Counted from the first letter of the stretch, positions 1 to 14,224 are shown. The stretch: 64,000 bases of DNA from Pratylenchus scribneri (GCA_030063045.1 JAQSEB010000027.1:248001-312000), one strand, 5' to 3'. Made by a program: numbers and translations. The notes: generated from the letters alone by a model not told the origin.

Positions 1-290
1 GAAAATTAACGAGATTAAAGAGTAAAATATGAGAACTAACAATTATAAAATTGGGAATCGTCAAGAATGAAAGATAATAGCAGGGATTTGTAGAGAATGA
101 AAGGTAGAAAAGCCGAGAATGGTCGAGAATAAAGGCTAAAAATTAGAAAATGGTCCCGAAATGGTAATGGTTGAGAAAGAAAGCTAAAAAGCCGGGAATG
201 GTCGAGAATGAGAGCTAAAAAGCCGGGAATGGTCAAGAATGAAAGCTAAAAATCAGGGAATGGTCGATAATGTTGGGAATGAATGAATGG
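1..290. repeat. 31-bp degenerate minisatellite
   Basis: A tandem array with a 31-bp period. The unit resembles GGGAATGGTCGAGAATGA followed by AAGCTAAAAAGCC. The clearest pair starts at 191 and 222; copies towards position 1 are more diverged. The array runs off the left edge of the window. Open frames across it are a by-product of the repeat. Confidence 0.8.
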
Positions 291-467
291 AAAATTAAAG
301 AATGAAATAGAAATAACAATGATAAATTAGACGCATAGATTGACTAATTCATCATGATTAAGAATTAGTTAGGGTGAGGAGTTTGCACATTTATTCCATT
401 TAAAGAAAATGAGAATTAAAAATAAGATTCTCAAGCTTTCAAGCATTTTTATTTTAGAAAGTTATGG

Positions 468-506
468 CGAGCGTTGGGATGCCGCGAAGCGGCATCCCAA
501 CGCTCG
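468..506. repeat. Perfect GC-rich hairpin
   Basis: Two perfectly complementary 18-nt arms (468-485, CGAGCGTTGGGATGCCGC, and 489-506) are separated by the 3-nt loop GAA. The hairpin is strongly GC-rich in very A+T-rich surroundings, with no gene next to it. It could be the tip of a small transposon or a structured transcript; the sequence does not decide. Confidence 0.85.
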
Positions 507-3046
507 TATTTTATTAATTGGGCAATCATATTTTTTAAAAAAATTATTTTAATTTTTTTAATGTTCGTTGAAGGTATCGGCATTCATAAATTTACTATAA
601 AATATTAGTCAAATTTATATAAAATTGAATAAATAATTTTATAAGGTGTATTGGACTATTTTTAAAATAATAAAAAAATTGTTTTAATTAGATGATTTGA
701 TTAAATTTAATTGGTTGGCAATAAATAACATATATATTTTTCAAATATTTTTTTTTGTAATATTATTTTGAAACTCATAAATTTTTTCTTTAAATTTATT
801 TAGTATTTTTTATATTAAAAAACAAAGCATACGATTCGATTTTTAATTATTTAAAAAATTAATATTAAAGCAAAATGTTATGAACACAAAATTTAAATTA
901 AATACATTTAACATATGAAAGATTAAATTTTTTAAATGAAGTGCAATATTTCCTACATTTAAATCGCTCTCCCGAATATTCCTGTCCAAAGAGGAAATTA
1001 TATTATTCTCAATCTCATAAAATAATAAGATCCAATTTTCTATAAATTTACATCAATTTTTTGATGAAATTTAATAAAAAGGATGCAAAAAAAGCAAGCA
1101 AAATTTATCAGAAAATTTAAAAATAAAAAAAAAGTCATTTTCTTTAAATTTCCAATTTTGAAGTTTCCAAAATCAATTATTGAAAAAATAGCATTCACCG
1201 CTAAAAATTTCTTTGTTGGTGTAAGAAGTAATCAAAAGGTGGTAAAAAATTTCCGTTGAAGTTCTGTGGCATCAAAATTTATTTTTATGATTTTGGAAAT
1301 TCCTTAATTGCAAATTTTAGAGCAAATGAATTAAATAGAATGGCAAATTGTCAAAATTTTCTCACTTTCTTCCCTCTGAATATTGTTCTAGTCAGCTACA
1401 AGTGAGACAGCCTGACAATGAGTGCGCGCACTTACAATGTTTAGCTAGGCGTCCACCTGTCTTGTTTTGGAAGAATTTAAGCCGATTTCTGGCCTTTTGA
1501 TTGGTGGCCAAATCGCAACAAAATTCAGAGAAAAAGTGGAAAGTAGTGTATAGGGTCCTCACTCGTCAAGTGTCGGCCAACCAAATAATTACAATATAAA
1601 TTTTCTCCAAATTTGTCTAAATTTATTCGCCCTTACATCAAATGCCATTCAATATTAATAAAATCCATTCAAAAATTGGCTGAATCTTTTATTCCCCTTT
1701 CTTTGAAATAAAATTAAAATGAAATAGCAGAATTAAAAGGGATTTTTAATTATTCAAGATGAAACTGTAACTGTTTAATTATTCAAATTCATTATAATAT
1801 TCGTTTATACTTTTCTTCCTTTTTTGTGCAGCTAATCATTTTTTTATCATTGGAGAAATATTCCCCTTAAAAATTAAATTTTCAAATTTTGTTTGATTTG
1901 TCCACAAAAAGAGAAATTATCATAGTGGATGCAGAAATATAAAATAATAATAAAATATTCTTTAATATGTTTACATTAATTTAATTTAAATTCTGTGTTC
2001 ATAAAATTTCACTTTAATTTTATTTTCTGAATAATTTAATAAACAAAATGAAAAAATATTTATTGAATTTTGAATTTTAAAAAATCATTTTTATATTCAA
2101 TTTTAATATAATATATATTTTTTGAAATAAATAAAAAATTAATTAATTTATTTATTTTTTGTTTAAATTTAAAATTAATTGATAGGATTATGGAGCAATC
2201 AAAAAATAATATTTGTATTTTAGATATTTGGATAATTTAAATTTTATTTTGAATCTCATAAGTTAATTTCTATAAATTTTCCTTTTAAATTTGTAATATT
2301 TTGACAATAAACAAAAAAATCAAGAATTCATGTAAAATTTTGAAAAAAAATTTTAAATCAAATTAAAAAATTAAAAAGCAGGAATTTAAATGTGTGCTTT
2401 TTTCATTCATGGAATTTAGCCGCTGCTTTTAAATAATTGGCCTTTTTGCGCGATTTTCTATAATTAAGATGGACTTTTACAATAATTTTATAATTTTTGA
2501 CATAAAATAATTAATTTAATGGAAAGTGAGAAATTTTGCACGATTAAAAGGCATAGAGGTATATTATTTTTTGTACTCAAGACCACTGTACCATAAAAAT
2601 TTATAATATTTAATTTATTATAAATTTTCGTTCTCCATCCATTGGCACTTTCTATTAAATTTTATCGAAAAATTGATGTTAATTTAAAGAAAATTAAATC
2701 AATTTATTTTATGAGTTCTTAAATTTTTGAAATTTTTTTAGGAATAATCTAATCTATTTTTAAAATTAATTAATTGTTAAAAAATGGAAAAATTTATTTA
2801 ATAGTTTTTTAATAGAAGAAAAAAAGTAAAATTCTAGAAAAATAAAAAAATTTTTAAAATACCATTTAGTTAGGAAGCTTAAAAATTAGAATTTTAAAGG
2901 AAATATGATATAAAAAATTTTTAAATTTTTTATTCGTAATTTTCTACAATTTATTTCAAATTCAAAATATTTCCATTCATTTCCATCATATTGCTTTTTT
3001 GTTCATTTTTTTACCACAATTCATTTTCATGTCAATTTTTAATATT

Positions 3047-3245
3047 ATATATGTCGGCCTTAAAACTGAAATTCAGCTAAAATTGAAATTCACACTCTAT
3101 TTTCGTCAGAAAGTAAGGATAGGGTTAGGGTTAGGGCTAGAGCTAGGGTTCGGTGCTCTGCTTTTTGCACGAGAGAGGGTAATTTCAGTTTTAACTAATT
3201 AATTTTAATTTTAACTTAAATTTCAGATTTAACGCTAGCATATAT
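3047..3245. mobile_element. Small inverted-repeat element, copy 1
   Basis: About 200 bp bounded by imperfect inverted ends (ATATATGTCGGCCTTAAAAC on the left; the right end is the complement of ATATATGCTAGCGTTAAATC). The middle holds TTAGGG/CTAGGG repeats followed by GTTCGGTGCTCTGC. A second copy lies at 6755-6989. Homology between the two extends about 400 bp further right (to roughly 3640 and 7330), so the element was probably copied within a segmental duplication. Confidence 0.65.
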
Positions 3246-4488
3246 ATTTTTTTAAAATAACAAAAAATTAATTTAATTAGATATTTTGTTTAAATTTATA
3301 ATTAATTGGCTGGATCGCAGTCGCAGAGGAAGAAAAAAAAATTTTTTAAAGATTTTTTTGTATAATTTAAATAAATATTTGTTGCAAATCTTTCTGATGC
3401 CTTTTATTAAATTTCATCCAAGATTTAAATTTATAGAAAATTGAATCCATTTATTTTATGGGATCAAAATTTTTGGAAAATTTTTAAGAAAAATTTTATA
3501 ATTTTTAAAATTGTGCCGGCCTTGCCGGCGAGTTTTGCAATTTGATCTAAAAAAATTGATTTAGAAATAATTTAGTTTTTTAATTTTGAAAATCAAGTAA
3601 ATATCTGATTCATTTTCTAAATGTTAGCTTTCAAAGAAAAATTTTTTATTGCATTTTTCCGGCTGCTTCTTTGGTTTATTGATGGGGCTTAAATAGTAAT
3701 TTCTTTTTTTTCACACTGAATAAAAGTAAACTAATTCACATTATTTTTTATATAAAATACTAATACTATGAATTTTCTGTGTAATGAAAAGTCGGCTCAG
3801 ATTGGTCTGAATAAGTTCTAGTAGAAAATTTTAAATTAATTATTTTGTTGATAAATTAAAAATTTTTTGAAAATTATTCCAAATACACTTTTTTTTGTAA
3901 AGGTAAGCACATTTTATTTTAAAATTTATTTTAAATAATTGTTCCATATTCTCGCGTTTTGCATCTAATTTAATCCAAAAAAAATTAATGTAAATTTAAA
4001 GAAAACAGAATCGATTTATTTCATGTGATGTAAAATTTTTGTACTTTTTAAAGAAAATTTTATTTTTTTTTATAAAGAAGTATTATCAACAGTCAAAATC
4101 AAATCATTATATTAAATTTATAAAATTGTACTTTTTTGTATTAGTAACACTTCTTTTAAGGCAAGCATATTTTTTAAAATTTTTTTTAGATTTATTTTAT
4201 TTTAAATATTCGATCCTGATCACGTTCATTCTTTTATATAATTTAATAGAAAATTGATGTAAATTTATAGAAAATAAAATTAATTTATTTTATAGGATGT
4301 AAAATTTTTATCTTTTTAAAGAATATACATTTTTAATAGTTTATCCAATTATCAAAATAATACTTCTTTTGAAAGTAAGATATTCTTTAAAAATATTTTT
4401 TAATTTTATTCTATTTTTAATATTCGTTCTTTCACTCTTGTGTTATTGATCAACATTAAAATATTTAAGTAAATTTATGTGAGTTATA

Positions 4489-4746
4489 TACCGTAGATTT
4501 CCTATTAGTAACCCACTCTCTATTAGAAATCCCTCCCTCTATTTGTACCCCTCCCTCTATTTGTACCCCTCCCTTCCTCCCAAAAAAATTTTGTCAAAAA
4601 TAACCATTTAGTAGAAATAATCAATTAGTAGGTAAAATTAAGCCGAAATAAGCATTTTTTTGTCTCAAAAATTTCAGAAAAATTCCCACCTCAGAGGGTC
4701 TCTGAAAATTAGTAACCCCGGGGGTACTAATAGGAAATTTACGGTA
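4489..4746. mobile_element. MITE with ~26-bp terminal inverted repeats
   Basis: The left end TACCGTAGATTTCCTATTAG is matched by the complement of the right end (TACCGTAAATTTCCTATTAG). The outermost TA may be the target duplication, as in Tc1/mariner-type elements. The interior has direct repeats of CTCCCTCTATTTGTACCC and no coding capacity. A partial similar end (AATATTTACGGTA) is seen near 37135. Confidence 0.75.
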
Positions 4747-5150
4747 TTTTGAATCTTTTATAGAGAAATATCTAATTTTTTTGTATATGAATATAAATAT
4801 GGAAAAAAGATGAATTATTTTGTTAAAGGAAATACAAAAAAATTAAAAATTCGTACATCTTTTGATTTTTATGTTTTTTTTTATCTAAATCTAAAAATTG
4901 ATGTATATTTAAAAAATAAGTCAATTTATTTTATGAAATTTGAAGCTTTAAATACATTTGTAAATGCCAAGAATTTTTTTATCCAATTTCGTCTAAAAAT
5001 TAATGTTTATTTATAGAAAATTGAATTAATTTTGCTGTAAAATTTTTGAATTTTTTATTAAATTTCAACAAAAATAGATATAAATTTATAGAAAATTGAA
5101 TCAATTTATTTTATGAGTTGTAAAATTTTTCAATTTTTTTAAGAAACCAT

Positions 5151-5465
5151 GTTCGGAAAATTGGTCAATGGAGAAAACTGGTCAATGAGGAAAAATGGTC
5201 TGTGGAAGACTGGTCAGTTAAGGAAAACTAGTCAGTGAGGAAAACTGGTCAATACGGTAAATGGTCAGTGGAAAAGTGGTCAGTAGGGAATTGTTTTTTA
5301 GGTAGATAACTTGTACGTATTATATTTATATCGATGCAATTCGGAGAACTAAACATGAATCAAACATTAATTTCCTATAATGGCTCAAAAAATACAAGTT
5401 AGACCATTTTTTTGACTTATTTCTTTACTGACCACTCTTTCCCAGCTGACCAATTTTCCGGGAAC
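5151..5465. mobile_element. Inverted-repeat element with GGTCA array
   Basis: The ends GTTCGGAAAATTGGTCA (5151-5167) and TGACCAATTTTCCGGGAAC (5447-5465) are inverted repeats. The left half carries about eight short direct repeats of GAGGAAAACTGGTCAGT type. The right half carries one or two in the opposite orientation. There is no coding sequence. It has the same design (subterminal arrays facing each other) as the larger elements at 39651 and 61849. Confidence 0.65.
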
Positions 5466-6754
5466 CGAAAATATTACATATTTTGTATTAGAAATTATTA
5501 TTTTATCAAATATCAACAATCAAAATTAAATCCCAATTTCAATTTTTAATTCTAAATAGATTTATTCTACGGCAAAATGTCCAAATTATCTATTTTTTCT
5601 AAATTTTTCAATTCATTTTAAACGATTTGCTTCTCCAATTGCTTTTTTTAGTCCATTTTTTGTCAAACTAATTTTTTATTTCCTATTTTTATAGAATAAA
5701 TATATTTTATTTTGCTTAAATTTTTATGACAGGAGCAATCAAAAATAATATTCGTATTTAAAACAGTATTTTAAATTTTTTTTAAACTTAAAAATTTTTT
5801 CTATAAATTTTCGTTTGATTAATTAAATTGTATTAATAATTCTGAAATATTTAAATCGCATTATCCTGTTCAAATGGAAAATTTTAGTTTAATTATATAT
5901 CAGTAAATTTAAAATTTCTCGTAATTTTCCCGTTTTGATAAGAATTTACCATTTTATAAATACCACTTCTTTTGTAAACATATTTTTTTTAAATTTTATT
6001 TTAAAATTTATTTTATTTTCGTCATTCGTTTTCGGAGATTTATATTAAATTTTATTAAAGCTGATCTAAATTTAAAGAAAATTGAATCAATTTATTTTAT
6101 GAGAAGTAAAATTTTCTAATTTTTAAGGAAAAATTTCCTTATTTGATACATTATTATTTTATCAAGAATAAAAATAAAATTCAAATATCAATTTTTATTT
6201 CATTAAATTAATTTATTCCTAACTAATTTGGCCTAATTTTATATAAAAATCCAAAAAATAAAAATTTTCTGAATAGTAGAACAAAATATATAAGTAAAAA
6301 GATAAACATATTTTTATTTTATTTTAATATTTATTTAATTTTAAATATTCGTCCAGATAATCATTTTGTATTAATGTAATCTAAAAATTGATTTAAATTT
6401 ATATAAAATTGAATCAAATTATTTTATGAGACGAAAAAATTTTTGAACTTTTTTAAAAATTTTATTATTTGTTTATTTTATTTTTTATATTTAGAAATGG
6501 TATTCCAAGAGCATATTTTTATCAAATTTCATCTAAAAATTGATGTAAATTAATAGAAAATGGAATCAATTAATTTTATAAGATTTTATTTTTTTAACTT
6601 TTTTAAAGAAAAATCTTCTCCAGATTATCATAATAATAAACGGTAAGCAAAATTTTTAAATTTTTTAAAAAATATTAGTCCAACGCTTTCCAGTATTTTT
6701 TCGACAAATTTTATTAGAAAATTTGGTGCTGTTAAATTAGGTAAAAAATACTAT

Positions 6755-6989
6755 ATATATGTCGGCGTTAAAACTGAAATCCAGTTAAAATTGAAATTCA
6801 CATTATATTTTCGCCAGAAAGTGAGGATAGGGTTTGGATTAGGGTAGAGCGGCATGGTTTAGGGTTATGGTAAAGGTTAGGGCTAGGGTTCGGTGCTCTG
6901 CTTTTTACAGCGAGAGAGTGTGTTAATTTCAGTTTTAAATAATTAATTTTAATTTTAACTGAAATTTAAAATTTAGCGCTAACATATAT
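6755..6989. mobile_element. Small inverted-repeat element, copy 2
   Basis: A second copy of the element at 3047, with the same ends and the same interior TTAGGG-like stretch ending GGTTCGGTGCTCTGC. It is slightly longer because the TTAGGG-like part is expanded (around 6830-6890). The flanking DNA on the right is also homologous to that of copy 1. Confidence 0.65.
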
Positions 6990-9900
6990 ATTTTTTTAAA
7001 TAACAAAAATTAATTTAATTAGATATTTAATTTAAATTTATAATTAATTGACTGGATCGCAGAGGATCAAAAAAAATTTTTTATACATTTTTTGTATAAA
7101 AATAGCTTTAAATTTATGGAAAATTGAATCCATTTATTTTATGAGATGTAAAATTTTTGGATAATTTTTAATTAAAATTTTATAATTTTCAGTAAGAGTT
7201 GTGTCGACTTTGCACCCCTGATATGCAGATCCTGGGCCAATAAAAATTGAATAAAAAATTATTTAATTTTTGATTTGAAAAATCAAGTCAAAATCTGATA
7301 CTTTTTATAAATTTTTGCTTAAAGAAATTGAATCATTTTATTTGTAACATTTCTTTTGTAAACTTAATATTTTTAAAATTTTGATAAAAAATTGCAAATA
7401 TTTAATTGATGAGTGCAATCAAGAAATGACATTTGCATTTTTAGACATTTTTCGGTAATTATATTTTATTTTTCTTTTCCTCATTTTTTGTAATCTTTGA
7501 CAATTTTCTGTAAAGATTAATTCGAATAATTTAAAGAAATATTTCATTTTCTTGAACAAAGAAACTATTATTTTATCCGAAGTCGAAATAAAATCAATTT
7601 AATATTTTAAAAATTTTTCAGAATTTTCTCTTTTTTGATCAAGAATATTTATCATTATATAAATAATACTTCTATGCAAGCATAATTTTAAAATTTCTTT
7701 TAAAATTTCTTTTTTTTTAAATATTCGTCGACTGCATTCGCTTGTTTAAACAAATTTTATTCAAAAATTTGATATAAATTTATAGAAAAATGAATAAATT
7801 TATTCTATAAGATGTAAAATTTGAACGTTATATTTTCCTAAACGGAATAATTCCTTTTTGAATAGTCAAAATTAAATCTTAATTTTAATTATCAACTTTG
7901 AATAAATTTATTCCAAATAAAATTTGCATTATTTTTAAACAAAATTCATATATTAAATTTTTTTTTTTAAATTTAATACTACTATTTTTTTGACGTAAAT
8001 ATTAGGTATGCAATAGCTTTTTTTTGTAATAATATCATTTTATTTTAAACATTCGTCCTTTGTTGCCACTATTTTTATTAAAATAATCGACAAATTTATT
8101 AAAAAATTTATAGAAATATGAACCAATATATTTTATGAGTTGAAAAATTTTTAAACTTTTTTAAGAAAAATCTAACTTTTTTATGGTTATGAAATTGTTT
8201 ATTATTTCAATTTTTACAAAAATACTTTTTTAATAAATATTTTTAAAAATTAATTTAATGTTTTAACTAATTGATTGGATAACTGAGTAATCAAAAAATA
8301 AAAATTTGTTTTTAAAATATTATTTGATGAAAATTAAATTTTATTTTTAAACTCATAAATTTTTTCTATAAATTTTCTTTTTAATTTGGAATATTTTTAC
8401 CGAAAGAACAAACCAGAAGAACGGGAATTTTGAAAAATATTATTTAAAATCAAAAAGAATATTTAAAAATTGGATGAGATTTTTCCTTAAATTTATTACC
8501 AACATTTCATTCAATTCCATCCAATTCTTTTTTTAATTAGCTCATTTTTTGTCAAAATTTTTTTTTGAATTTTTAAAATAATATTGTGTAATTTAAATTT
8601 TAATTTGAATCCCATTAATTTTTTTCTATAAATTTTCCTTTTAATTTAGAATATTTTTGTTAACAAACAATAAAATCTTAAATAAAATCAATGCAATTTT
8701 GAAAAATAAATTATAAAAAATTAAAATAAAAAAGGGATAAAATGTTTATTTATTTATAGTTCCAATGAATCCGTGATTCTCTTTTCATTTTCTTCTCATT
8801 CATTCAGTAATGGTAATGGTCCAAGCATTCGAAAATGATGGCTAGAAAAGAAATTCGTTGATGAAGAAAATTGAATTAATTTAATCATATTCTTTTATAT
8901 GATTTCAATTCTTCAATTTTTTTTTTGCATTTTTTAGACAAATCATTTTTGAAAATAAAATAAAAATAAATTAATATTTCATATGTAATACTGTATTTAA
9001 TTAAATTATGTGTTAATAACATTTATCTTTATTTTTAAATAAATTGAATCAAATATTTGTTAAATTCTGAACTAGTCTGTGAGTCAAATATTTATTTTAT
9101 TTAGAACATGTGAAAAATAGATAATTTCAGTTATATAGGAATAAATTTAAAAATTTCTCGAAAATTTTTCTTTTTTGGTTATCAAATTTCACCATTTCAT
9201 TTGTAACATTTCTTTTATTAGCTTGAGTTTTTAAAATTTATTTTAATTTATTTTTAAATTTTATTTGAATTTTAAATTAATTTTTGTGCTAATTCATTAT
9301 TATTTGCAATTTTTAATATGATAAAAATTTTATAATAAAAAATTAATTTAAGTTTATTTTATAAATTTTTAAATTTTATTAATAATTGACAGTAGTATGG
9401 AATATTCAAAAAATAACATTCATATTTTATGATATTTTTGGGAAATTTAAACTTTGTATGAAACTCATAAATTTTTTTATATAAATCTTCCCTTTAGTTT
9501 GTTTTATTTTTGACAATAAACAGAAAAATCCCAGCAACCCGAAGCAATTTTGAAAATTTTCTAAATAAAATTAAAAACATAATTAAATTTATTACTTATT
9601 CTTTGTTCCATTCATAAAGATCAACACAGGACACAGCTACTGATCAATTTCATACAAAAAAATTAGCTGAATTTTTTTTTACCTTTTTTGTACCGCTATC
9701 AAATTTTTTTAAACATTGAAAGGGCAAAAAAGTAATTTCGCTATTCGCCAATTTAAAATTTAATGTCAAAATACGCCATCAGAAATATTACATTTCTTGT
9801 TAGAGGTCAAAATTAAATCCCTATTTCTATTTTTAATTATAAAATAGATTTATTACAAAATAATTTGCACTATTTTTACATAAAATTCCCATAATAAATT

Positions 9901-10344
9901 TTCTGAATAATGGAGCCAAATAATTAATTGTTCGGCTCTGCTGCTGGCTGAGTTCAAGTAGAAAATTTTAATTTAATTATATTATTCTTAAATTATAAAA
10001 TTTCTAGTGTCAATTTATTCTTTTTTGATTATGAGAATTTACTATTTTTTAAGTTACATTCCTTTTATAGAATATAGATAATTTTTTTAATTTTATTTTT
10101 AAATATTTTATTTTATTTAAATATTTGTTCAGTTCTTTCTCACGAGCTTTTTAATGTATTTATATTAAAAAATTAATGTAAATTTATAGAAAATTGAACC
10201 GATTTATTTTATGAGATGTAAAATTTTAAATTTTTTATCTTCTAAGCTACTATTTTATAAGTAAATTTTGCATGATAAGAATAATTTTTAAAATTTTCTT
10301 TCAAAATTTTGATTTCAAATATTCGTTGTTGATTTCATAAACGT

Positions 10345-10410
10345 TGTATCAAGGCTGAGTTTGAGGCCATACATATCTTAATAATTTTGGAAAATGCTTT
10401 ATGACGTGAA
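10345..10410 (-). pseudogene. Relic of a receptor exon (short)
   Basis: The plus strand carries AAGGCTGAGT, a GGCCATA block and ATTTTGGAAAATGCT in the same order and spacing as the Srsx-like receptor exon at 20447-20657 (near 20500-20560). No intact frame or splice signal remains. It is probably a decayed fragment of a receptor gene absorbed into the repeat field. Confidence 0.45.
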
Positions 10411-13384
10411 CAATCAAAAGATAACCTTCGAATTCTAAATATTTTTGGAATTTTATTTTTAAATACATAAATTTTTTCTATAAATTTTCCTTTTAGTTTG
10501 GAATATTTTTGAAAATAAATAAACCAGAAATAAAGCACTTCACAATTTTGTTATAAAAATTTAAAATAAAATAAAATTAAAAAATAGAATTAAAATGTGG
10601 TGCATATTTTTATACAAATTGTATTATTTATTTTATGAGATTAAATTTTTTTTGACAATTTTTAAAGAATTTTCTTTGTGTGGTCGTTGGCGTGATTTGC
10701 AATTAATTGATCTAATACATTGAATGATCAATAATTCTTTTAATTTTTCGAAATTTTACCATTTATTTTGGTTAATTATTTTATTTACATATATTTGGAA
10801 ATTCTAATATTTTATTTCTAGGTTTTTTTTGTAAAATTTAGCATTTTTAAAATTTATTTTTAAAATTTTAAATATTCGTCGCATTTTGATGACTTATTTT
10901 TATTAAATTTGGTTCAAAAAATTGATTTAATAAAAAATTGTATCCATTTATTTTATGAGGTATAAAATTTTTGGACAATTTCAAAAATTTTATATAAATT
11001 TGTGCCTGCGCTGGCAGTGTGATATTTACAGTTCCTTGGCGAAAATTTTTCTCTTATTGTTACAAAATTCTACTATTTATTTGTAAAATTTCTATCTTGA
11101 AAATTTTCACACTTTTAATAATTTTTTAATTTTAATTTTATTTTAAATTTTCGTTGTTGTCCACTGCATGTGCTTTTTATTAAATTTCATTAAAAGATTA
11201 ATTTAGATTTATAGAAAATTAAATTCATTTATTTTATGAGATTAAAATTTTGGACAATTTTTAAAGAAAAATTTATAATTTTCGGAGTTGCCGAGTAATT
11301 TCCATTGGTCAAAATATTATCGTCCTTAGCTTTTTTTTTATTAAAATAAACATTTTCTATAATATAAATTAATAAAAATATTAATCAAATTATTTGTGTG
11401 GATATATTTTTCTATTCAATTTATTTATAGCGATTTTCTCAACAAAATATTCAAAATTTTCATAGAATTTTCAATCATTTTTCTTCAAAATTCGAATCCA
11501 TTCCTTCTTGTCGCAATTAAACAGTCAAATCCGTCCATAAAATGACTGTGATTAATTCATAATGTCGCACCCAAAAACGAGTTCTCTTTCCTTTTTAATG
11601 TATTCTATATTTTTATTCAAGAAAATGGCTGACACTTTTCTTCCTTTCTCCTTAATAAAATTTTTGATCATCGAAGGTCAAAATGAAAGAAATCATGGAT
11701 TTGAAGGCGATGTGCGGTCACCAATTTAAATTTGAGTACTGCAAAATTAGGAAAATGTTCTCCATTTTTTACAATTTTCTTTTCAAATATTTAAATTCAT
11801 TTTCAACCATTTGCATTCTAATTGTTTTTTTTATACATTTTTTTTCAAATTAATTTTTATATTCTATTTTTTGGCAATCAATGCTGGACGAATATAAAGT
11901 GAAGCGGCACATTGTAGCATTGATGAGAGCACACAATCGTCATCAATGGAAATCAACGTTTCTATTATACTCTTAGATTGGCAAATAAAAAGTCAAATTT
12001 TGGCCAAAAATTAAAGTCTTAAAAACCAAAAATTTTTAATTTTTTAAATGTTTTCAGCTTAATTTTTTAAATAAATTTTCCAAACTCATAAAATAAAAAT
12101 TTTTTATAAATAAAAATTTTTTATTAATCAAATTTTGACATTGATTTTTATTAAAATGGCTGTTATTATTTTGAACAAAAAATTTTTTAAAAATATTTCA
12201 AACGTCCTTATCAATTTTGAAAAATATTTTAAATAGAAATATCTGTTTAATTTTTATTACAGAATTGAAATTAAAATATTTATTTATTTTTATCCATTCA
12301 TTAGCATCAATACTTACTAAATCAAAATCATGGCTGAAACTTTTATTCGCTTTTTATGACGCTAATCAAATTTTTGATTATTGAAGTACAAAATTGGAAG
12401 AAATCAGTGGATTTGATGGCAGCGAGCCACTCAATTGAGATATGAATCTCTCAAAATATTCCAGCAGAAAATTTTGTTTGTTTTTTAAAATTTATTTCAA
12501 ATTATTTTCATTCATTTCTATCTATTTGTATTTTTATTTCATTTTAAAAATCATTTTTATATGCAATTTTAATATAATAAATAATTTTTTGAAAAAACGA
12601 AAAAATTAATTTAATTAATTTTTTTGATTAAATTTATAATTAATTGATGGGATTATGGAGCAACCAAAAATATTTGTATTTATAGACATATTTTGGATAA
12701 TTTTTTTAAACTCATAAATATTTTTTTATAAATTTTCCTTTTAATTTCGAATATTTTTGAAAATAAACAAAAAAATCAGAAGAACCCCGGCTCACTTTTT
12801 TGAAAACAAATTAAATAAAATTTAAAATGTATGAATTAAAATGTGTGCTTTTTCATTCATGAAGTTTAATTGCGCTGATCAAATTCATTTAAAAAATTCG
12901 CCGAAATTTTACTTTAATTTTTGTACCACAATTCATTTTTTTTTGATCATCGAGAGGCAAAAAATGAAATCTGAATCAACGATTTGAAGAAGCGGGTCAT
13001 CTGAAATTATTGTAAAATACGGCGGCAGAAATATTTACAAATATTTACTTCTGATTCTCTCCATCCATAATTAGTCCATATTTTGATCGTTTCATCAAAA
13101 AATGATGGCAATTATCGTCTGTGATTTTATAATAATAATTTGTTGATTTTGAAAATTGCTAAATTAAAAATTTTAAGAGAAGATGAAATAATTGGAATTG
13201 AAAAAAGCCGAAATTTTTTTCCAATTTTGCTTTTTTTCTTACAATTATTACCTACTAATATTCCATTTATTTCCATCGAATTGCTTTTTTAGTTCAATTT
13301 TTACCAAAATTCATTTTTATTTGCAATCTTTTAATATAATATTTTAAAAAACAATAAAAAAAATAAATTTAATTATGTGGAATA

Positions 13385-13495
13385 TGAAACATTGGTCAAA
13401 AGACTGAAAATGACATAGATTGACCATACATTTCTTAATTCTTTTAGAAAATGCTGTCCAATATTGAATTCAAAAAGTTTGTGTCAAATGAAAAA
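13385..13495 (-). pseudogene. Relic of a receptor exon
   Basis: About 100 bp align by eye with the receptor exon at 20447-20657. They include an exact stretch of about 26 bases that begins GAAAATGCTGTCCAATATTG and matches the segment near 20555-20580. The reading frame is broken by changes on both sides. It is a second decayed receptor fragment in the same orientation as the intact gene about 7 kb away. Confidence 0.6.
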
Positions 13496-14224
13496 TAAAA
13501 ATATTTACCATTTTATATAGTAACACTTTTTTGTAAATTTTTTAAATTTAATTTTTTAAATTATTTTAATTATTCGAGCATTTTGTTTGAAAAGCTTTTT
13601 ATAAATTTTATCAAAAAATTGATTTAAATTTATAGAAAATTGAGTCAAATTATTTTATTGATTGTAAAATTATTTGGATAAAAAAATTACTTACTTTTTT
13701 GAATAAAATTATTTTTTTTTAAAGTCTAAATCAAATCATTATCTAAACATTTTTAGAAAATTTCTTATATGGTTTAACATTCCTTTTGCAAGGTAAGCAC
13801 ATTTTTTGAATTTTGTTTCAAAATTTATTTTATATATTTTGGATAATCGTTCATGAGGTGGGATCACTTTTTACTATAAATTTAATCTAAAATTGATGTA
13901 AATATATAGAAAATTGAATCCATTTATTTTATGAGATGTAAATATTTTTTAATTCCTTGTCTCATTCTTTTGTATATGGAATTATTTTTTATCTTTTATT
14001 GGAAACATGAAAAGCATATTTGAATTTTTGATTCGAAATTCTTTAAAATTAATAATTGAACCAAATATTTTTATTGGGTTTTGAAATATTCTGGCAGAGT
14101 TAGGAGATCATTTCACTGAATTATTTAAGGGCATCAGATTTAAAATTTTACCTAAATTTCTACTCTTCTTTATCCTATAAATTTTTGAATTTTAAACAAA
14201 AATCATTCAAAAATAATTGAAAAA

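Noticed and set aside
1390..1600. GC-richer patch that might be a small RNA gene
   Set aside because: I could not fold it into a tRNA or spliced-leader RNA, and apart from the palindrome AGTGCGCGCACT it has no structure I can support.
3120..3180. TTAGGG repeats as an interstitial telomere
   Set aside because: Only a few units, mixed with CTAGGG, and always followed by GTTCGGWGC inside inverted-repeat elements, so they are part of the elements rather than telomeric DNA.
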